A DNA stretch of 64,000 bases from Pseudomonas viridiflava (GCF_900583165.1 NZ_UTKY01000031.1:186001-250000), one strand, 5' to 3'. Positions 36,895 through 46,025 are shown, counted from the first letter of the stretch. The notes: a model not told the origin generated them from the letters alone. Program-made: numbers and translations.

Positions 36895-38316
36895 ATGAGT
36901 GTTCCCCCTTCTTCTTCAGGCGAGTTGAAACGCGGTCTGAAAAACCGGCATATCCAGTTGATCGCCCTCGGTGGCGCCATCGGCACCGGCCTGTTCCTCG
37001 GCTCGGCCGGGGTGCTCAAGTCCGCCGGCCCGTCGATGATCCTGGGTTATGCCATCTGCGGCTTCATCGCTTTCATGATCATGCGCCAGCTCGGCGAAAT
37101 GATCGTCGAAGAGCCGGTGGCCGGTTCCTTCAGCCACTTTGCCCACAAGTACTGGGGCGGTTTCGCCGGCTTCCTGTCGGGCTGGAACTGCTGGATTCTT
37201 TATATTCTGGTAGGGATGTCGGAGCTGACCGCTGTCGGAAAATACGTGCACTACTGGTGGCCGGAGATCCCGACCTGGGTCTCGGCGGCGGCATTCTTCG
37301 TACTGATCAATGTGATCAACCTGGCCAACGTCAAAGTGTTCGGCGAGGCCGAGTTCTGGTTTGCCATCATCAAGGTCGTGGCGATTGTCGGCATGATCGC
37401 ATTGGGCAGCTACCTGCTGGTCAGCGGCACCGGCGGCCCGCAGGCCTCGGTCAGCAACCTGTGGGAACACGGCGGCTTCTTCCCCCACGGCGTGGGCGGG
37501 TTGGTGATGGCCATGGCGATCATCATGTTCTCGTTCGGTGGGCTGGAAATGCTTGGCTTTACCGCGGCCGAAGCCGATCAACCGCGCACCGTGATCCCCA
37601 AAGCGATCAATCAGGTGATCTACCGCATCCTGATCTTCTACATAGGCGCCTTGGTGGTGCTGCTGTCGCTGACGCCATGGGACAGCCTGCTGGCCACCCT
37701 CAACGCCTCTGGCGATGCCTACAGCGGCAGCCCGTTCGTGCAGGTGTTCTCCATGCTGGGCAGCAACACTGCCGCGCACATCCTTAATTTTGTTGTCTTG
37801 ACGGCGGCGCTGTCGGTGTACAACAGCGGCACCTACTGCAACAGCCGCATGTTGTTGGGCATGGCCGAGCAGGGTGATGCACCCAAGGCGCTGGCGAAGA
37901 TCGACAAGCGCGGCGTGCCGGTGCGCTCCATCCTTGCCTCCGCAGCCGTGACGCTGGTGGCGGTCTTGTTGAACTACCTGATCCCGCAACACGCGCTGGA
38001 ACTGCTGATGTCCCTGGTGGTGGCCACGTTGGTGATCAACTGGGCGATGATCAGCTTCTCTCACTTAAAATTCCGCCAGTACATGAACCGCACCGGCCAG
38101 GTGCCGCTGTTCAAGGCGCTGTGGTACCCGTACGGCAACGTGGTTTGCCTGGCGTTCGTGGTGTTTATTCTGGTGATCATGCTGATGATCCCGGGCATCC
38201 AGGTGTCGGTGTACGCGATCCCGGTGTGGGTGGCGTTTATGGCGGTGTGTTATTGGATCAAGAACAAGCGCAATGCAGATTCAGCGCTGATCGCAGCGAG
38301 TGCGACGGTGAAGTAA
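36895..38316 (+). CDS. APC-family amino acid permease, AroP/PheP type
   Basis: This 473-residue permease has 12 membrane helices and belongs to the amino acid transporter family of AroP/PheP/ProY. The start region LKRGLKNRHIQLIALGGAIGTGLFLGSAGVLKSAGPS is the family signature. EMIVEEPVAGSFSHFAHKYWGGFAGFLSGWN and FSFGGLEMLGFTAAEADQP follow. Substrate is probably an aromatic or other neutral amino acid, but the family is hard to split by eye. The start at 36895 was preferred over an upstream GTG (36877). A long leader with a Tyr/Trp-rich ORF precedes it. Confidence 0.85.
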   Translation: MSVPPSSSGELKRGLKNRHIQLIALGGAIGTGLFLGSAGVLKSAGPSMILGYAICGFIAFMIMRQLGEMIVEEPVAGSFSHFAHKYWGGFAGFLSGWNCWILYILVGMSELTAVGKYVHYWWPEIPTWVSAAAFFVLINVINLANVKVFGEAEFWFAIIKVVAIVGMIALGSYLLVSGTGGPQASVSNLWEHGGFFPHGVGGLVMAMAIIMFSFGGLEMLGFTAAEADQPRTVIPKAINQVIYRILIFYIGALVVLLSLTPWDSLLATLNASGDAYSGSPFVQVFSMLGSNTAAHILNFVVLTAALSVYNSGTYCNSRMLLGMAEQGDAPKALAKIDKRGVPVRSILASAAVTLVAVLLNYLIPQHALELLMSLVVATLVINWAMISFSHLKFRQYMNRTGQVPLFKALWYPYGNVVCLAFVVFILVIMLMIPGIQVSVYAIPVWVAFMAVCYWIKNKRNADSALIAASATVK

Positions 38317-38333
38317 GCACTTGTTAAAACACG

Positions 38334-38358
38334 AAACCCGGCGCTTTGCCGGGTTTTT
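38334..38358 (+). terminator. Terminator behind the permease gene
   Basis: AACCCGGC-GCTTT-GCCGGGTT is followed by a run of T, 17 bp behind the stop. Confidence 0.93.
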
Positions 38359-38421
38359 TGTGGGCGTCGACGGGTTAGACTCCCGCCTCGCTTTTAACCT
38401 GTTACCTGTGCGGAGGCCCCC

Positions 38422-39105
38422 ATGCACCACACCGACATCGACGGCGGCACCCTGCAACGCGATGAGCTGGAAGACCTGATCGCCCAGCACAGCGGGCCCC
38501 TGCGTCTGATTGGCGTCGATCTGAGCGGTGCCGATCTGTCACGCCTGTCACTGGATCACTGGGTTTTCGAACGCTGCATACTCGTCCAGACATCCTTCCT
38601 CGGCTCACGCCTTGAAGGCACTCACTGGAAAAGCTGCCGAGCCAGCCACGCTATTTTCGAAGCGGCCAACCTGCTCGAAGCGCAATTCCACAGCTGCGAC
38701 CTGAACAACACCCGCTGGCAGCGCAGCAAGCTGTCCCAGGCGAGTTTTGAACACTGCAAGCTGACCGGTGCCAACTTCACTCACTGTGCATCCCTGGGGC
38801 TGAGCTTTAGCGAAACCCGTTTGAACAGCGCGTTTCTGTCTGGGTTGTCGTTTGCGCGAACGGTGCTCAATAACCTGGATTTCTCTGACAGCGACTTGTC
38901 GGACGCTGACTTTCGCAAGGCCGAGCTGATCGATTGCAGCCTGGCCCACGCCCGTATCAACGGTGCCAATTTTGCCGGCGCTGACCTTCGGGGGGCGGAT
39001 TTGAGCGGGTTTCGTCTCAATGATGCCAAACTGTTCAAAGGCGCCGTGATTTCCAAAGCCCAGGCGTCGATGTTGTTGTCTGAGTTGGGCTTGTCCGTTG
39101 CTTAG
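38422..39105 (+). CDS. Pentapeptide repeat protein
   Basis: This 227-residue protein consists mostly of A(D/N)LxX five-residue repeats, for example GVDLSGADLSRLSLDHW, AANLLEAQF, DFSDSDLSDADF and GADLRGADLSG, which form a right-handed quadrilateral beta helix. Some such proteins (Qnr, McbG, MfpA) protect DNA gyrase, but many have other unknown roles. The repeat array is interrupted by Cys and His residues (RCILVQTSF, HCKLTGANFTHC). GGAGG precedes the ATG. Confidence 0.88.
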   Translation: MHHTDIDGGTLQRDELEDLIAQHSGPLRLIGVDLSGADLSRLSLDHWVFERCILVQTSFLGSRLEGTHWKSCRASHAIFEAANLLEAQFHSCDLNNTRWQRSKLSQASFEHCKLTGANFTHCASLGLSFSETRLNSAFLSGLSFARTVLNNLDFSDSDLSDADFRKAELIDCSLAHARINGANFAGADLRGADLSGFRLNDAKLFKGAVISKAQASMLLSELGLSVA

Positions 39106-39117
39106 GGTTTTTGATTG

Positions 39118-39531
39118 ATGCTGGTGATTTCCAACAATGTGCACTTGCCCGATGCCGAGATCGAGCTGACTGCCATTCGCGCCCAGGGCGCCGGCGGGCA
39201 GAACGTCAACAAGGTGTCGAGTGCGGTGCACCTGCGATTTGATATTCCGGCGTCGTCGCTGCCGGAGTTCTACAAGGAGCGCTTGTTGGCGTTGCGCGAC
39301 AGCCGCATCACCAGCGACGGCGTATTGGTGCTCAAGGCCCAGCAATATCGGACCCAGGAGCAGAATCGCGCGGATGCGCTGGAGCGTCTGGTGGAGTTGA
39401 TCCAGAGCGCCACCAAGGTCGAGAAGAAGCGCCGCCCGACCAAGCCGACCCTGGGCTCGAAAAAACGCCGCCTCGAATCCAAGACCAAGCGCGGCAACAT
39501 CAAGGCCGGGCGTGGCAAGGTGGACTTCTAA
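39118..39531 (+). CDS. arfB: ArfB (YaeJ), peptidyl-tRNA hydrolase for stalled ribosomes
   Basis: ArfB releases peptides from ribosomes stalled at mRNA ends. The 137-residue protein has the catalytic GGQ (residues 26-28) in [20 protein letters not shown]. Its long basic C-terminal tail ([31 protein letters not shown]) enters the empty mRNA channel. It follows the pentapeptide gene by 12 bp. Its stop overlaps the stop of the convergent MFS gene. Confidence 0.96.
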   Translation: MLVISNNVHLPDAEIELTAIRAQGAGGQNVNKVSSAVHLRFDIPASSLPEFYKERLLALRDSRITSDGVLVLKAQQYRTQEQNRADALERLVELIQSATKVEKKRRPTKPTLGSKKRRLESKTKRGNIKAGRGKVDF

Positions 39532-40724
39532 GCGTCGCGCGCCTCACGGGCCTTGGGCGCCTGGCGGTAGAGGTAAACGCTCAGCAGCAAGCCACCGAGG
39601 GCGGCGAGGGCGGCGAACAGGAAGATCGACGCAAAGCCGAAGCCTGATGCCACCGCCCCGGCCAAGGGGCCGGTGATGCCCAACGACAGGTCGATAAACA
39701 GCGAATAAGCCCCCACCGCGGCGCCTCGGCTGGAGGCGGGCACCAGGTTGACCGCCTCAACCCCCAGTGCCGGAAACACCAACGAAAAGCCGAACCCGCT
39801 CAACGCTGCACCCGCCAGGGCCAGGCTGGCATCCGGTGCCAGCCATAACAGCAACAGGCCGAGGATCTCCACCGACAAGCAGGCAATCGCCACGCGAAAG
39901 CCGCCGATCCGGTTGATCAAGTTGCCAAACAACAGGCGCGCACCGATAAAACTGGCGCCGAACAGGCTTAGGGCCCACACCGCGTTGTCCCAGTGCTGGG
40001 TGGTGTAATACAGGGTGATGAATGTGGCGATGGTGCCAAAGCCGATGGAGCCCAGCGCCAGCGCGCAACCATGGGGCAGGACGCGGCCCAGCACGTTCAT
40101 GAACGGCAGGCGCACACCCGCGACGATGGGCGCCGCGACTTTGTTCCAGGCCAGCAGCAGGCCAACGACGGCCAACAGAATGATGCTGATGCCCATGCTC
40201 CACAGCCCGAAGTTTCGAACCAGTAGCACGCCCAGTGGCGCGCCGACGGCTAGGGCGCCGTAGCTGGCGATGCCGTTCCAGGAAATAACCTTGGCCGTGT
40301 TCTCTGCGCCCACCCGACCAATCCCCCAGCCGATGGCACCCGAGCCCACCAGGCTTTCGGCGCTGCCCAGCACCAGGCGGCCGATCAGCAGGCTGACCAG
40401 GCTCACTACCGGCAGGCTGGAAAACCACGCCGCCAGCAGCATAAACACGCCGCTCAAGCCGCAGCCCGCCAAGCCGATCAGCACGGCGCGCTTACTGCCC
40501 AGGTTATCGATGATCTTGCCGGCATACGGCCGGCTTAACAGGGTGGCCAGGTATTGCACGCTAATTACCAGGCCTGCGACGACCGCGCCGTAGCCCAGCT
40601 CACTGTGGACGTAGCCCGGCAACACGGCCAGCGGAATGCCGATATTCAGGTAGCCAATAAAGGTGAACAACACGATGGAAACAACTTGCAGCGTGACCGC
40701 TAGGGGGCGCTGGGTATCTGGCAT
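39528..40724 (-). CDS. MFS transporter, YhhS-like
   Basis: This 398-residue, 12-helix major facilitator protein has the cytoplasmic-loop motif [20 protein letters not shown] between helices 2 and 3 and [24 protein letters not shown]. It resembles the YhhS/YfcJ drug-proton antiporters. Substrate is unknown. It converges on arfB with a 3-base overlap of stop codons. Confidence 0.82.
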   Translation of the reverse strand: MPDTQRPLAVTLQVVSIVLFTFIGYLNIGIPLAVLPGYVHSELGYGAVVAGLVISVQYLATLLSRPYAGKIIDNLGSKRAVLIGLAGCGLSGVFMLLAAWFSSLPVVSLVSLLIGRLVLGSAESLVGSGAIGWGIGRVGAENTAKVISWNGIASYGALAVGAPLGVLLVRNFGLWSMGISIILLAVVGLLLAWNKVAAPIVAGVRLPFMNVLGRVLPHGCALALGSIGFGTIATFITLYYTTQHWDNAVWALSLFGASFIGARLLFGNLINRIGGFRVAIACLSVEILGLLLLWLAPDASLALAGAALSGFGFSLVFPALGVEAVNLVPASSRGAAVGAYSLFIDLSLGITGPLAGAVASGFGFASIFLFAALAALGGLLLSVYLYRQAPKAREARDA

Positions 40725-40828
40725 GGGAGAGGTCCACTGTCGCAGCAGGTAAAGATAGGCTGCTAATGATACCGGCGCTTAGGCCGGGCCGGGCGGCTAA
40801 TACACAAAAAGCGTAGCTCAAAAACGCA

Positions 40829-40999
40829 TCAAGACTGCGCGGGGTTCAGCAGTTGCGTGGTAACCAGGGCGGCGAGGGCGTTTTCCTGCGTACCGAAGCG
40901 CTTGAGCAACAAGGCTTGTTTGTCGGCGCTCAGGCGGTTCCACACGTCGACCATCTGCAAGGCAGCGTCGAGTACGGCGGAGTCTGGGGTGTCGGTCAT
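40829..40999 (-). CDS. Small conserved-looking protein, 56 aa
   Basis: A clean frame of 56 codons starts MTDTPDSAVLDAALQMVDVW and continues with NRLSADKQALLLKRFG and ENALAALVTTQLLN. It looks like a small helical cytoplasmic protein with normal Pseudomonas codon use. Antisense frames in this stretch are shadows. Function is unknown. Confidence 0.65.
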   Translation of the reverse strand: MTDTPDSAVLDAALQMVDVWNRLSADKQALLLKRFGTQENALAALVTTQLLNPAQS

Positions 41000-41073
41000 G
41001 GCGGGGGTCTCGATTCATTCAGGCAGTGTGGAAAGCGCTCAAAGCTGCGCTTTCCACACGGTCTGGTACGGCG

Positions 41074-41202
41074 TCAGTCCTGGCTTTCGCTGTCGACTGG
41101 TTTTGCTTCTTTGGCCTCAGGCTGTTTGTCACTGGCCTGCTGCGGTGTTGGCTGCTCTGTAGGGTGCAGGCTTGGGAAGGGGAGATTAGGTATCTCGTGC
41201 AT
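41074..41202 (-). CDS. Small Pro/Glu/Lys-rich protein, 42 aa
   Basis: This short frame has a strong ribosome site (GAGGAG, eight bases ahead). It encodes MHEIPNLPFPSLHPTEQP followed by a hydrophilic, probably disordered tail (QQASDKQPEAKEAKPVDSESQD). No motif is recognised. It lies 74 bp upstream of the 56-aa gene on the same strand, so the two may be co-transcribed. Confidence 0.6.
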   Translation of the reverse strand: MHEIPNLPFPSLHPTEQPTPQQASDKQPEAKEAKPVDSESQD

Positions 41203-41349
41203 CGTCGTCGCTCCTCGCAAGGTCTGTTTTTTCAATCGCAGGTGATTCCGCGCTCTCAAAAAGCCTTGGCAGGATACAGCACTGCAAATGACAAAAAGAA
41301 TTTTATGTCGGCTGATGTAGGAACTTTCATGGTTTAAACGGTCGTTCCG

Positions 41350-41661
41350 CTAAAACGGCACCTTGCCCAGGATCATGTCACGGTACATCGCGAAATCTCC
41401 CAGAAGGCTGTAGAACGGGTGCTTAAACGTTGCCGGGCGGTTCTTTTCGAAGAAGAAGTGGCCGATCCAGGCAAAGCTGTAACCGGCTATCGGTACGGCC
41501 AACAAGAGGCCTAACGAGCCCCGACCGACGGCATAGGCCAGGATGCCAATCACCAATGTGGTGCCGATAAAGTGCAGGCGTCGGCAGGTGCTGTCGGCGT
41601 GTTCGCGCAGGTAATACGGGTAGAACTCGGCGAAGCTGTTGAATTGTTTGGTGTTTTCCAC
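41350..41661 (-). CDS. DUF962 (Mpo1-like) membrane protein
   Basis: This 103-residue protein has the DUF962 pattern FAEFYPYYLREHADSTCRRLHFIGTTLV, the second block GYSFAWIGHFFFEKNRPATFKHPFYSLLGDFAMY, and two to four membrane segments. Yeast Mpo1 of this family is a dioxygenase for 2-hydroxy fatty acids; two His motifs (LHFIGT, GHFFFEKNRPAT) are kept here. The GTG start at 41661 begins right before the conserved block; a longer upstream frame looks non-coding. Confidence 0.85.
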   Translation of the reverse strand: MENTKQFNSFAEFYPYYLREHADSTCRRLHFIGTTLVIGILAYAVGRGSLGLLLAVPIAGYSFAWIGHFFFEKNRPATFKHPFYSLLGDFAMYRDMILGKVPF

Positions 41662-41823
41662 GGTTGCCGGCCCTTTGATTGTTGTTCCACCCAACAGATG
41701 TTCGGCGGGGAGCTTATTTGAGTCTAGAGTGATCAGTAGCAACGGCCAGTGACAATAGATGCCACTTTAGTATCCTTGGCTTTCCTGGCTGCCGTTTTAA
41801 GCCTGCTTTATTAAGAAGACGCC

Positions 41824-42882
41824 ATGAGCGAACGAACAACTTCTGCAAGCTGGGCGATGGGGATAGTCAAGGCGTTGGAAATGGACGGCCTGGATTGCCG
41901 GGCGCTGTTCAAGCAACTGGGCCTGGACTACAACGCCCTGAACGACCCCGATGCGCGGTTCCCGCAGGACTCCATGACGCGGCTATGGCAGCGCGCTGTG
42001 GAGCTGTCGGGTAACCCGGCGATTGGCCTGAACATGGGCAAGGTGGTGCGCCCGGCGTCGTTTCATGTGGCCGGCTATGCATTGATGTCCAGCAACACCT
42101 TAGCCGAGGGCTTTATGCGCCTGGTGCGCTACCAGCGGATCATCGCCGAAAGCGCCGACCTGAGTTTTCGCCTGTTGCCCGAAGGCTATGCGCTGATTCT
42201 CACGGTGCATGGCGACCACTTGCCGCCCACCCGGCAAAGCGCCGAGGCCTCGCTCGCCAGTGCGCTTGCGCTGTGCGGCTGGTTGACCGGGCGCACGCTG
42301 CAGCCGCGCAAAGTGCTGCTGCAAGGCGAGCAACCGACAGACTTGGCACCCTATAAACAAGCCTTCCATGCGCCGCTGGAATTCGACGCACCCTATGACG
42401 CACTAATCTTCGAACGCGCGGATATGGACGCGCCGCTGCCCACCGCCAACGAAGCGATGGCGCTGCTGCATGATCGCTTTGCCGGTGAATACCTGGCGCG
42501 TTTTTCGGAAAGCCGCGTCACTCACAAGGCGCGACAGGTGTTGTGTCGCCTGCTGCCGCAAGGCGAGCCCAAGCGTGAAGTGGTGGCCCAGACGCTGCAC
42601 CTGTCCCAACGCACCCTGCAGCGCCGTTTGCAGGAGGAAGGCACCAGCTTCCAGAGCCTGCTTGACGACACCCGCCGCGAGTTGGCCGAGCAATACCTGG
42701 CGCAGCCGAGCATGACCTTGCTGGAGATTGCCTACCTGTTGGGCTTTGCTGACCCCAGTAACTTCTTTCGCGCGTTCCGCCGCTGGTTTGATGCCACGCC
42801 CGGCGAGTACCGGGCGCGGCTGCTGGAGACGCCGACGGTCAGTGGCGCCAAAACGCCGGGATGCACAGCACAAACACTGTGA
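41824..42882 (+). CDS. AraC-family transcriptional regulator (OruR-type)
   Basis: This 352-residue regulator has an N-terminal arabinose-binding-like domain of the PF12625 type (about 20-205) and a C-terminal AraC double helix-turn-helix (about 240-335; VVAQTLHLSQRTLQRRLQEEGTSFQSLLDDTRRELAEQYL and LLEIAYLLGFADPSNFFRAFRRWFDATPGEYR). Proteins of this layout include OruR/ArgR-like and lipid-responsive regulators. Its target is not clear from the neighbours. Its 3' end overlaps the convergent trkH gene by 44 bp. Confidence 0.88.
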   Translation: MSERTTSASWAMGIVKALEMDGLDCRALFKQLGLDYNALNDPDARFPQDSMTRLWQRAVELSGNPAIGLNMGKVVRPASFHVAGYALMSSNTLAEGFMRLVRYQRIIAESADLSFRLLPEGYALILTVHGDHLPPTRQSAEASLASALALCGWLTGRTLQPRKVLLQGEQPTDLAPYKQAFHAPLEFDAPYDALIFERADMDAPLPTANEAMALLHDRFAGEYLARFSESRVTHKARQVLCRLLPQGEPKREVVAQTLHLSQRTLQRRLQEEGTSFQSLLDDTRRELAEQYLAQPSMTLLEIAYLLGFADPSNFFRAFRRWFDATPGEYRARLLETPTVSGAKTPGCTAQTL

Positions 42883-44293
42883 TGATTTCGAGTCGACCCA
42901 ACAGCATGCCCAGCGACAGAATCCACTTGGCCGCATCCGGCAGACTGGCGAAGTTGCCGGCCGGGCCGATGGTTTCCCCCAGCCCCGGGCCGACGCCGGA
43001 CACGGTGCTGGCCGCGCCCGTCAGTGCGGTCATCCAGTCCAGGCCCAGCAGTGACAAGGCCAGGGCGATGGCGCAGATGGTGATGGCGAAGAAAAACGAA
43101 AAGGTCAGGATCGACCGCACAATTTCCTCATCAAGACGATGACCGTTGTATTTCTGCTTGATCACCGCACGCGGGTGAATCAGTTGGTTCAAGTTGGCCT
43201 TGAGCAGGATATAGGCGACCTGGAAGCGGAAGATCTTGATCCCGCCCGCCGTTGAGCCTGAGCAGCCACCGATAAAACCCAGGTAGAAGAACAGCATCAG
43301 CGAGAAATTGCCCCACAGGCTGTAGTCCCCCAGTGCAAAGCCGGTGGTGGTCACGACGGAGGTCACGTTCAACGCCACATGGCGCAAGGCGTCCAGCCAA
43401 TGCAGGTTGGTGGTCCACCAGTACCAGGTGCCGAGCACCAGCCAGGTCACCAACAGCAAGCCCAAAAGCCCCTGCACTTGTTGATCCTTGATCAACGCCC
43501 GACGGTTGCCGCGCAGGGTGGCTACATACAGGGTGAACGGCAGGCTGCCGAGGATCATCACCACCACCGCCACCCAATGCACCGCCGGTTGTTTCCAGTG
43601 GGCCAGGGATTCATCGGAGGTGGAGAACCCACCGGTGGAAATCGCCGACATCGCGTGGTTGATCGCATCGAACAGGCCCATGCCGGCCCACCAGAATGCC
43701 AGGCTGCCCAAAATCGTGATGCCCACGTACGCGGCCACAATCAGCCGCGCCACCATGTGGGAGCGGGGCATGACCTTTTCCGAGCGGTCCGAGGACTCGG
43801 TCTGGAACAGGCGCATACCACCAATGCGCAGCAGCGGCAGGATCGCTACCGCCATGCCGATAAAGCCGATACCGCCGAGCCAGTGCAGCAGCGAGCGCCA
43901 CATCAGGATGCCTGGCGACATGCTGTCCAACCCACTCAACACGGTGGAGCCAGTGGCGGTGATGCCGGACATGCTTTCAAAAAACGAGTCGGTGTAGCTG
44001 ATGTGCTGGGTCAGCAAAAACGGCAGGGCGGCGAAGATGCACACCACCACCCAGCTCGTCACCGTCAGCAGGTACATGTCCCGGGGGCGCAGGTGCACAT
44101 GTTCGGGGCGACCGGGAATCACCAGGGCCAGGCCGGCGACAAAGGTGATCAGGCTGGCCCACAGGAACGAGGGCAGGTCGCGGGTGCGTTCGAAGATCAC
44201 CAGGGTGGCCATGGGCACGACCATGGCGATCGCGAGGGTGATCAGGAAGATGCCGATGATGAAACCGATGATGCGTAGGGTCGGCAACGCCAT
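42839..44293 (-). CDS. trkH: TrkH-family potassium uptake protein
   Basis: This 484-residue membrane subunit of the Trk potassium system has four M1-P-M2 repeats with filter-like loops such as GITATGSTVLSGLDSM, HAMSAISTGGFSTSDESL, NVTSVVTTTGFALGDY and GAASTVSGVGPGLG. TrkA is not in the window. Pseudomonads often have two homologs (TrkH and TrkI), so the symbol is by family. Confidence 0.9.
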   Translation of the reverse strand: MALPTLRIIGFIIGIFLITLAIAMVVPMATLVIFERTRDLPSFLWASLITFVAGLALVIPGRPEHVHLRPRDMYLLTVTSWVVVCIFAALPFLLTQHISYTDSFFESMSGITATGSTVLSGLDSMSPGILMWRSLLHWLGGIGFIGMAVAILPLLRIGGMRLFQTESSDRSEKVMPRSHMVARLIVAAYVGITILGSLAFWWAGMGLFDAINHAMSAISTGGFSTSDESLAHWKQPAVHWVAVVVMILGSLPFTLYVATLRGNRRALIKDQQVQGLLGLLLVTWLVLGTWYWWTTNLHWLDALRHVALNVTSVVTTTGFALGDYSLWGNFSLMLFFYLGFIGGCSGSTAGGIKIFRFQVAYILLKANLNQLIHPRAVIKQKYNGHRLDEEIVRSILTFSFFFAITICAIALALSLLGLDWMTALTGAASTVSGVGPGLGETIGPAGNFASLPDAAKWILSLGMLLGRLEIITVFVLCIPAFWRH

Positions 44294-44380
44294 GAGTAAG
44301 CTCGGGTATGGGGGAGTGGCGCCATTCTACCTGCGGTGCAGGTCTTGTAAACCGGGGCTTGAGGGCGACATGGATCAAAT

Positions 44381-44482
44381 GTGGGAGGGGGCTCGCCCCC
44401 GATAGCAGTGGGTCAGTGAAGGATGTGTCTGCTGACCCACCGCTATCGGGGGCAAGTCGAATCGTCGCACCGCCCCTCCCAC
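44381..44482. repeat. REPIN copy 8, interrupted right arm
   Basis: The left arm GTGGGAGGGGGCTCGCCCCCGAT is normal. The right arm reads ATCGGGGGCAAG, then TCGAATCGTCGCACCG, then CCCCTCCCAC. A 16-bp block splits the REP where the tip of the hairpin should be; it looks like a junction with another Pseudomonas repeat family. Confidence 0.8.
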
Positions 44483-44514
44483 AGGGTTTTATGGTGTTGG
44501 AACGAATGCATAAA

Positions 44515-44541
44515 AAAGGCGACCCGAAGGTCGCCTTTTTC
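44515..44541 (-). terminator. Terminator of the imelysin gene (bidirectional)
   Basis: AAAGGCGACC-CGAA-GGTCGCCTTT with A and T runs on both sides, 14 bp behind the imelysin stop on the minus strand. Confidence 0.9.
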
Positions 44542-44554
44542 AACTCGGCACAGA

Positions 44555-45898
44555 TCAGAACTCGTGATCAGCGCTGTCCGGGTTCAGGTCGCTGATGCCC
44601 AGCTTGCCGGCAGCGGCTTCGATCGAACCGGTTTGCTTGACCAGCGCGGCGATGGCGTCGCGCACGATCTGGTTGCCCGCATCGTTGCCGGCGGCGATCA
44701 GTTGGTCGTAGTGCTCACCTTTGCCAGCGTGGTCAACCATGACCTGGATCTTGGCCTCGGTCGCCGCCAAGTCTGCTTTCAACGCGGTGTCCGCAGCCGG
44801 GTCAGCCTTGGCCACCAGGGACGACAGGCTGGCGCCGGTCATTTTGGTGCCGTCGGTGCGGGTGTACTCGCCCAGGTAGACGTTGCGGATACCCTTGGCG
44901 TCGTAGAAGTGCGAGTAGTGGGTGTTGTCGCTGAAGCAGTCCTGCTCGTCTTCCGGCGAGTTGGCTTCCAGGGAAACCTTCATGCGCTCACCGGCCAGTT
45001 CGCCCAGGGACAGGCTGCCCATGCCGAACAGCATTTTGCGCAGGCCGTCGGTGGCAGGTTCTGCCTCCAGGGTGGCGCGGTAGTTGTCTTCGACGTTGGG
45101 CTTCCAGTTGCCGACCATTTCTTCGAGGTCGCTGACCAGCAGTTGGGTCACAGCGCTCAGGTAGGCGCGGCGACGCTCGTTGTGGCCGCCGGTGGCGCCG
45201 TCGCCAGTGAGGTAGTCGGATGCAGGACGGTTGCCGGCGCCAGGGCCGGTGCCGTTCAGGTCTTGGCCCCACAGCAGGAACTCGATCGCGTGGTAGCCGG
45301 TAGCGACGTTGGCTTCGGAGCCGCCCAGCTCATTGAGGCTGGCGAGTTTTTCCGGGGTGATGTCTTTCACGTCCACTTTGTCTTCGCCGACCTGGATCTC
45401 GGTGTTGGCGATGATGTTGGCGGTGGCGCCTGGGTTACCCAAGGCGTGTTCGTAGGACTTGTCGGTGTAGTCGATCAGGCCTTCGTCCAGCGGCCATGCG
45501 TTCACCTGGCCTTCCCAGTCGTCGATGATGGTGTTGCCGAAGCGGAACACTTCGCTCTGCAGGTACGGAACGCGGGCGGCGATCCAGGCCGTGCGAGCGG
45601 CTTTCAGGGTTTCGTCATTCGGCTTGGCGAGGAATGCATCGATGGCGGTTTGCAGGGTCTTCGCGGTGGACTCGGCGTCGCTGTAGACCGCGAACACCAT
45701 GTCTGCGTAATGCGCGACCACGGCCTTGGCGGCGGCTTCGTCAACCTGGCCGGCAGGCGTGGCAGCCGCTGGAGCGGTAGTGCTGGCAGCCGGGGTCGGC
45801 GCCTGGGGCGCGGCGGCCTTGTCTTTACCTTCGCCGCAACCGGCGAGAGAAATGGCAATGGCCAGCAGACTGGCGGTGGCCAGGGGCATACGAATCAT
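44555..45898 (-). CDS. Imelysin-family lipoprotein (iron-regulated type)
   Basis: This 447-residue imelysin/IrpA-like protein has a lipoprotein signal (LAIAISLAGC; Cys near residue 21) and an Ala/Pro linker. The imelysin core has the GxHxxE motif in ATGYHAIEFLLWGQD and the DWEGQVNAWPLDEGLIDY region. Family members bind periplasmic iron or heme and often lie with iron-uptake genes, but no such partner is seen here. Of several in-frame ATGs, 45898 has the best AGG spacing. Upstream lies an imperfect 19-bp palindrome (45959-45977) that does not match the Fur consensus well. Confidence 0.87.
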   Translation of the reverse strand: MIRMPLATASLLAIAISLAGCGEGKDKAAAPQAPTPAASTTAPAAATPAGQVDEAAAKAVVAHYADMVFAVYSDAESTAKTLQTAIDAFLAKPNDETLKAARTAWIAARVPYLQSEVFRFGNTIIDDWEGQVNAWPLDEGLIDYTDKSYEHALGNPGATANIIANTEIQVGEDKVDVKDITPEKLASLNELGGSEANVATGYHAIEFLLWGQDLNGTGPGAGNRPASDYLTGDGATGGHNERRRAYLSAVTQLLVSDLEEMVGNWKPNVEDNYRATLEAEPATDGLRKMLFGMGSLSLGELAGERMKVSLEANSPEDEQDCFSDNTHYSHFYDAKGIRNVYLGEYTRTDGTKMTGASLSSLVAKADPAADTALKADLAATEAKIQVMVDHAGKGEHYDQLIAAGNDAGNQIVRDAIAALVKQTGSIEAAAGKLGISDLNPDSADHEF

Positions 45899-46025
45899 GG
45901 CGAACATCCTGCTTCGGTTGTTGATAGGGCGCGCGGGGGAGCGCAAAAGCTGCGACATAATGCGAAAGATTTGCATTTTGTGTAAAGGGTTAAACGTGGG
46001 AAATATTCAGTATCGTTTCGCCTGC

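Noticed and set aside
45959..45977. Fur box before the imelysin gene
   Set aside because: The palindrome matches the GATAATGATAATCATTATC consensus poorly; kept only as an unexplained palindrome.
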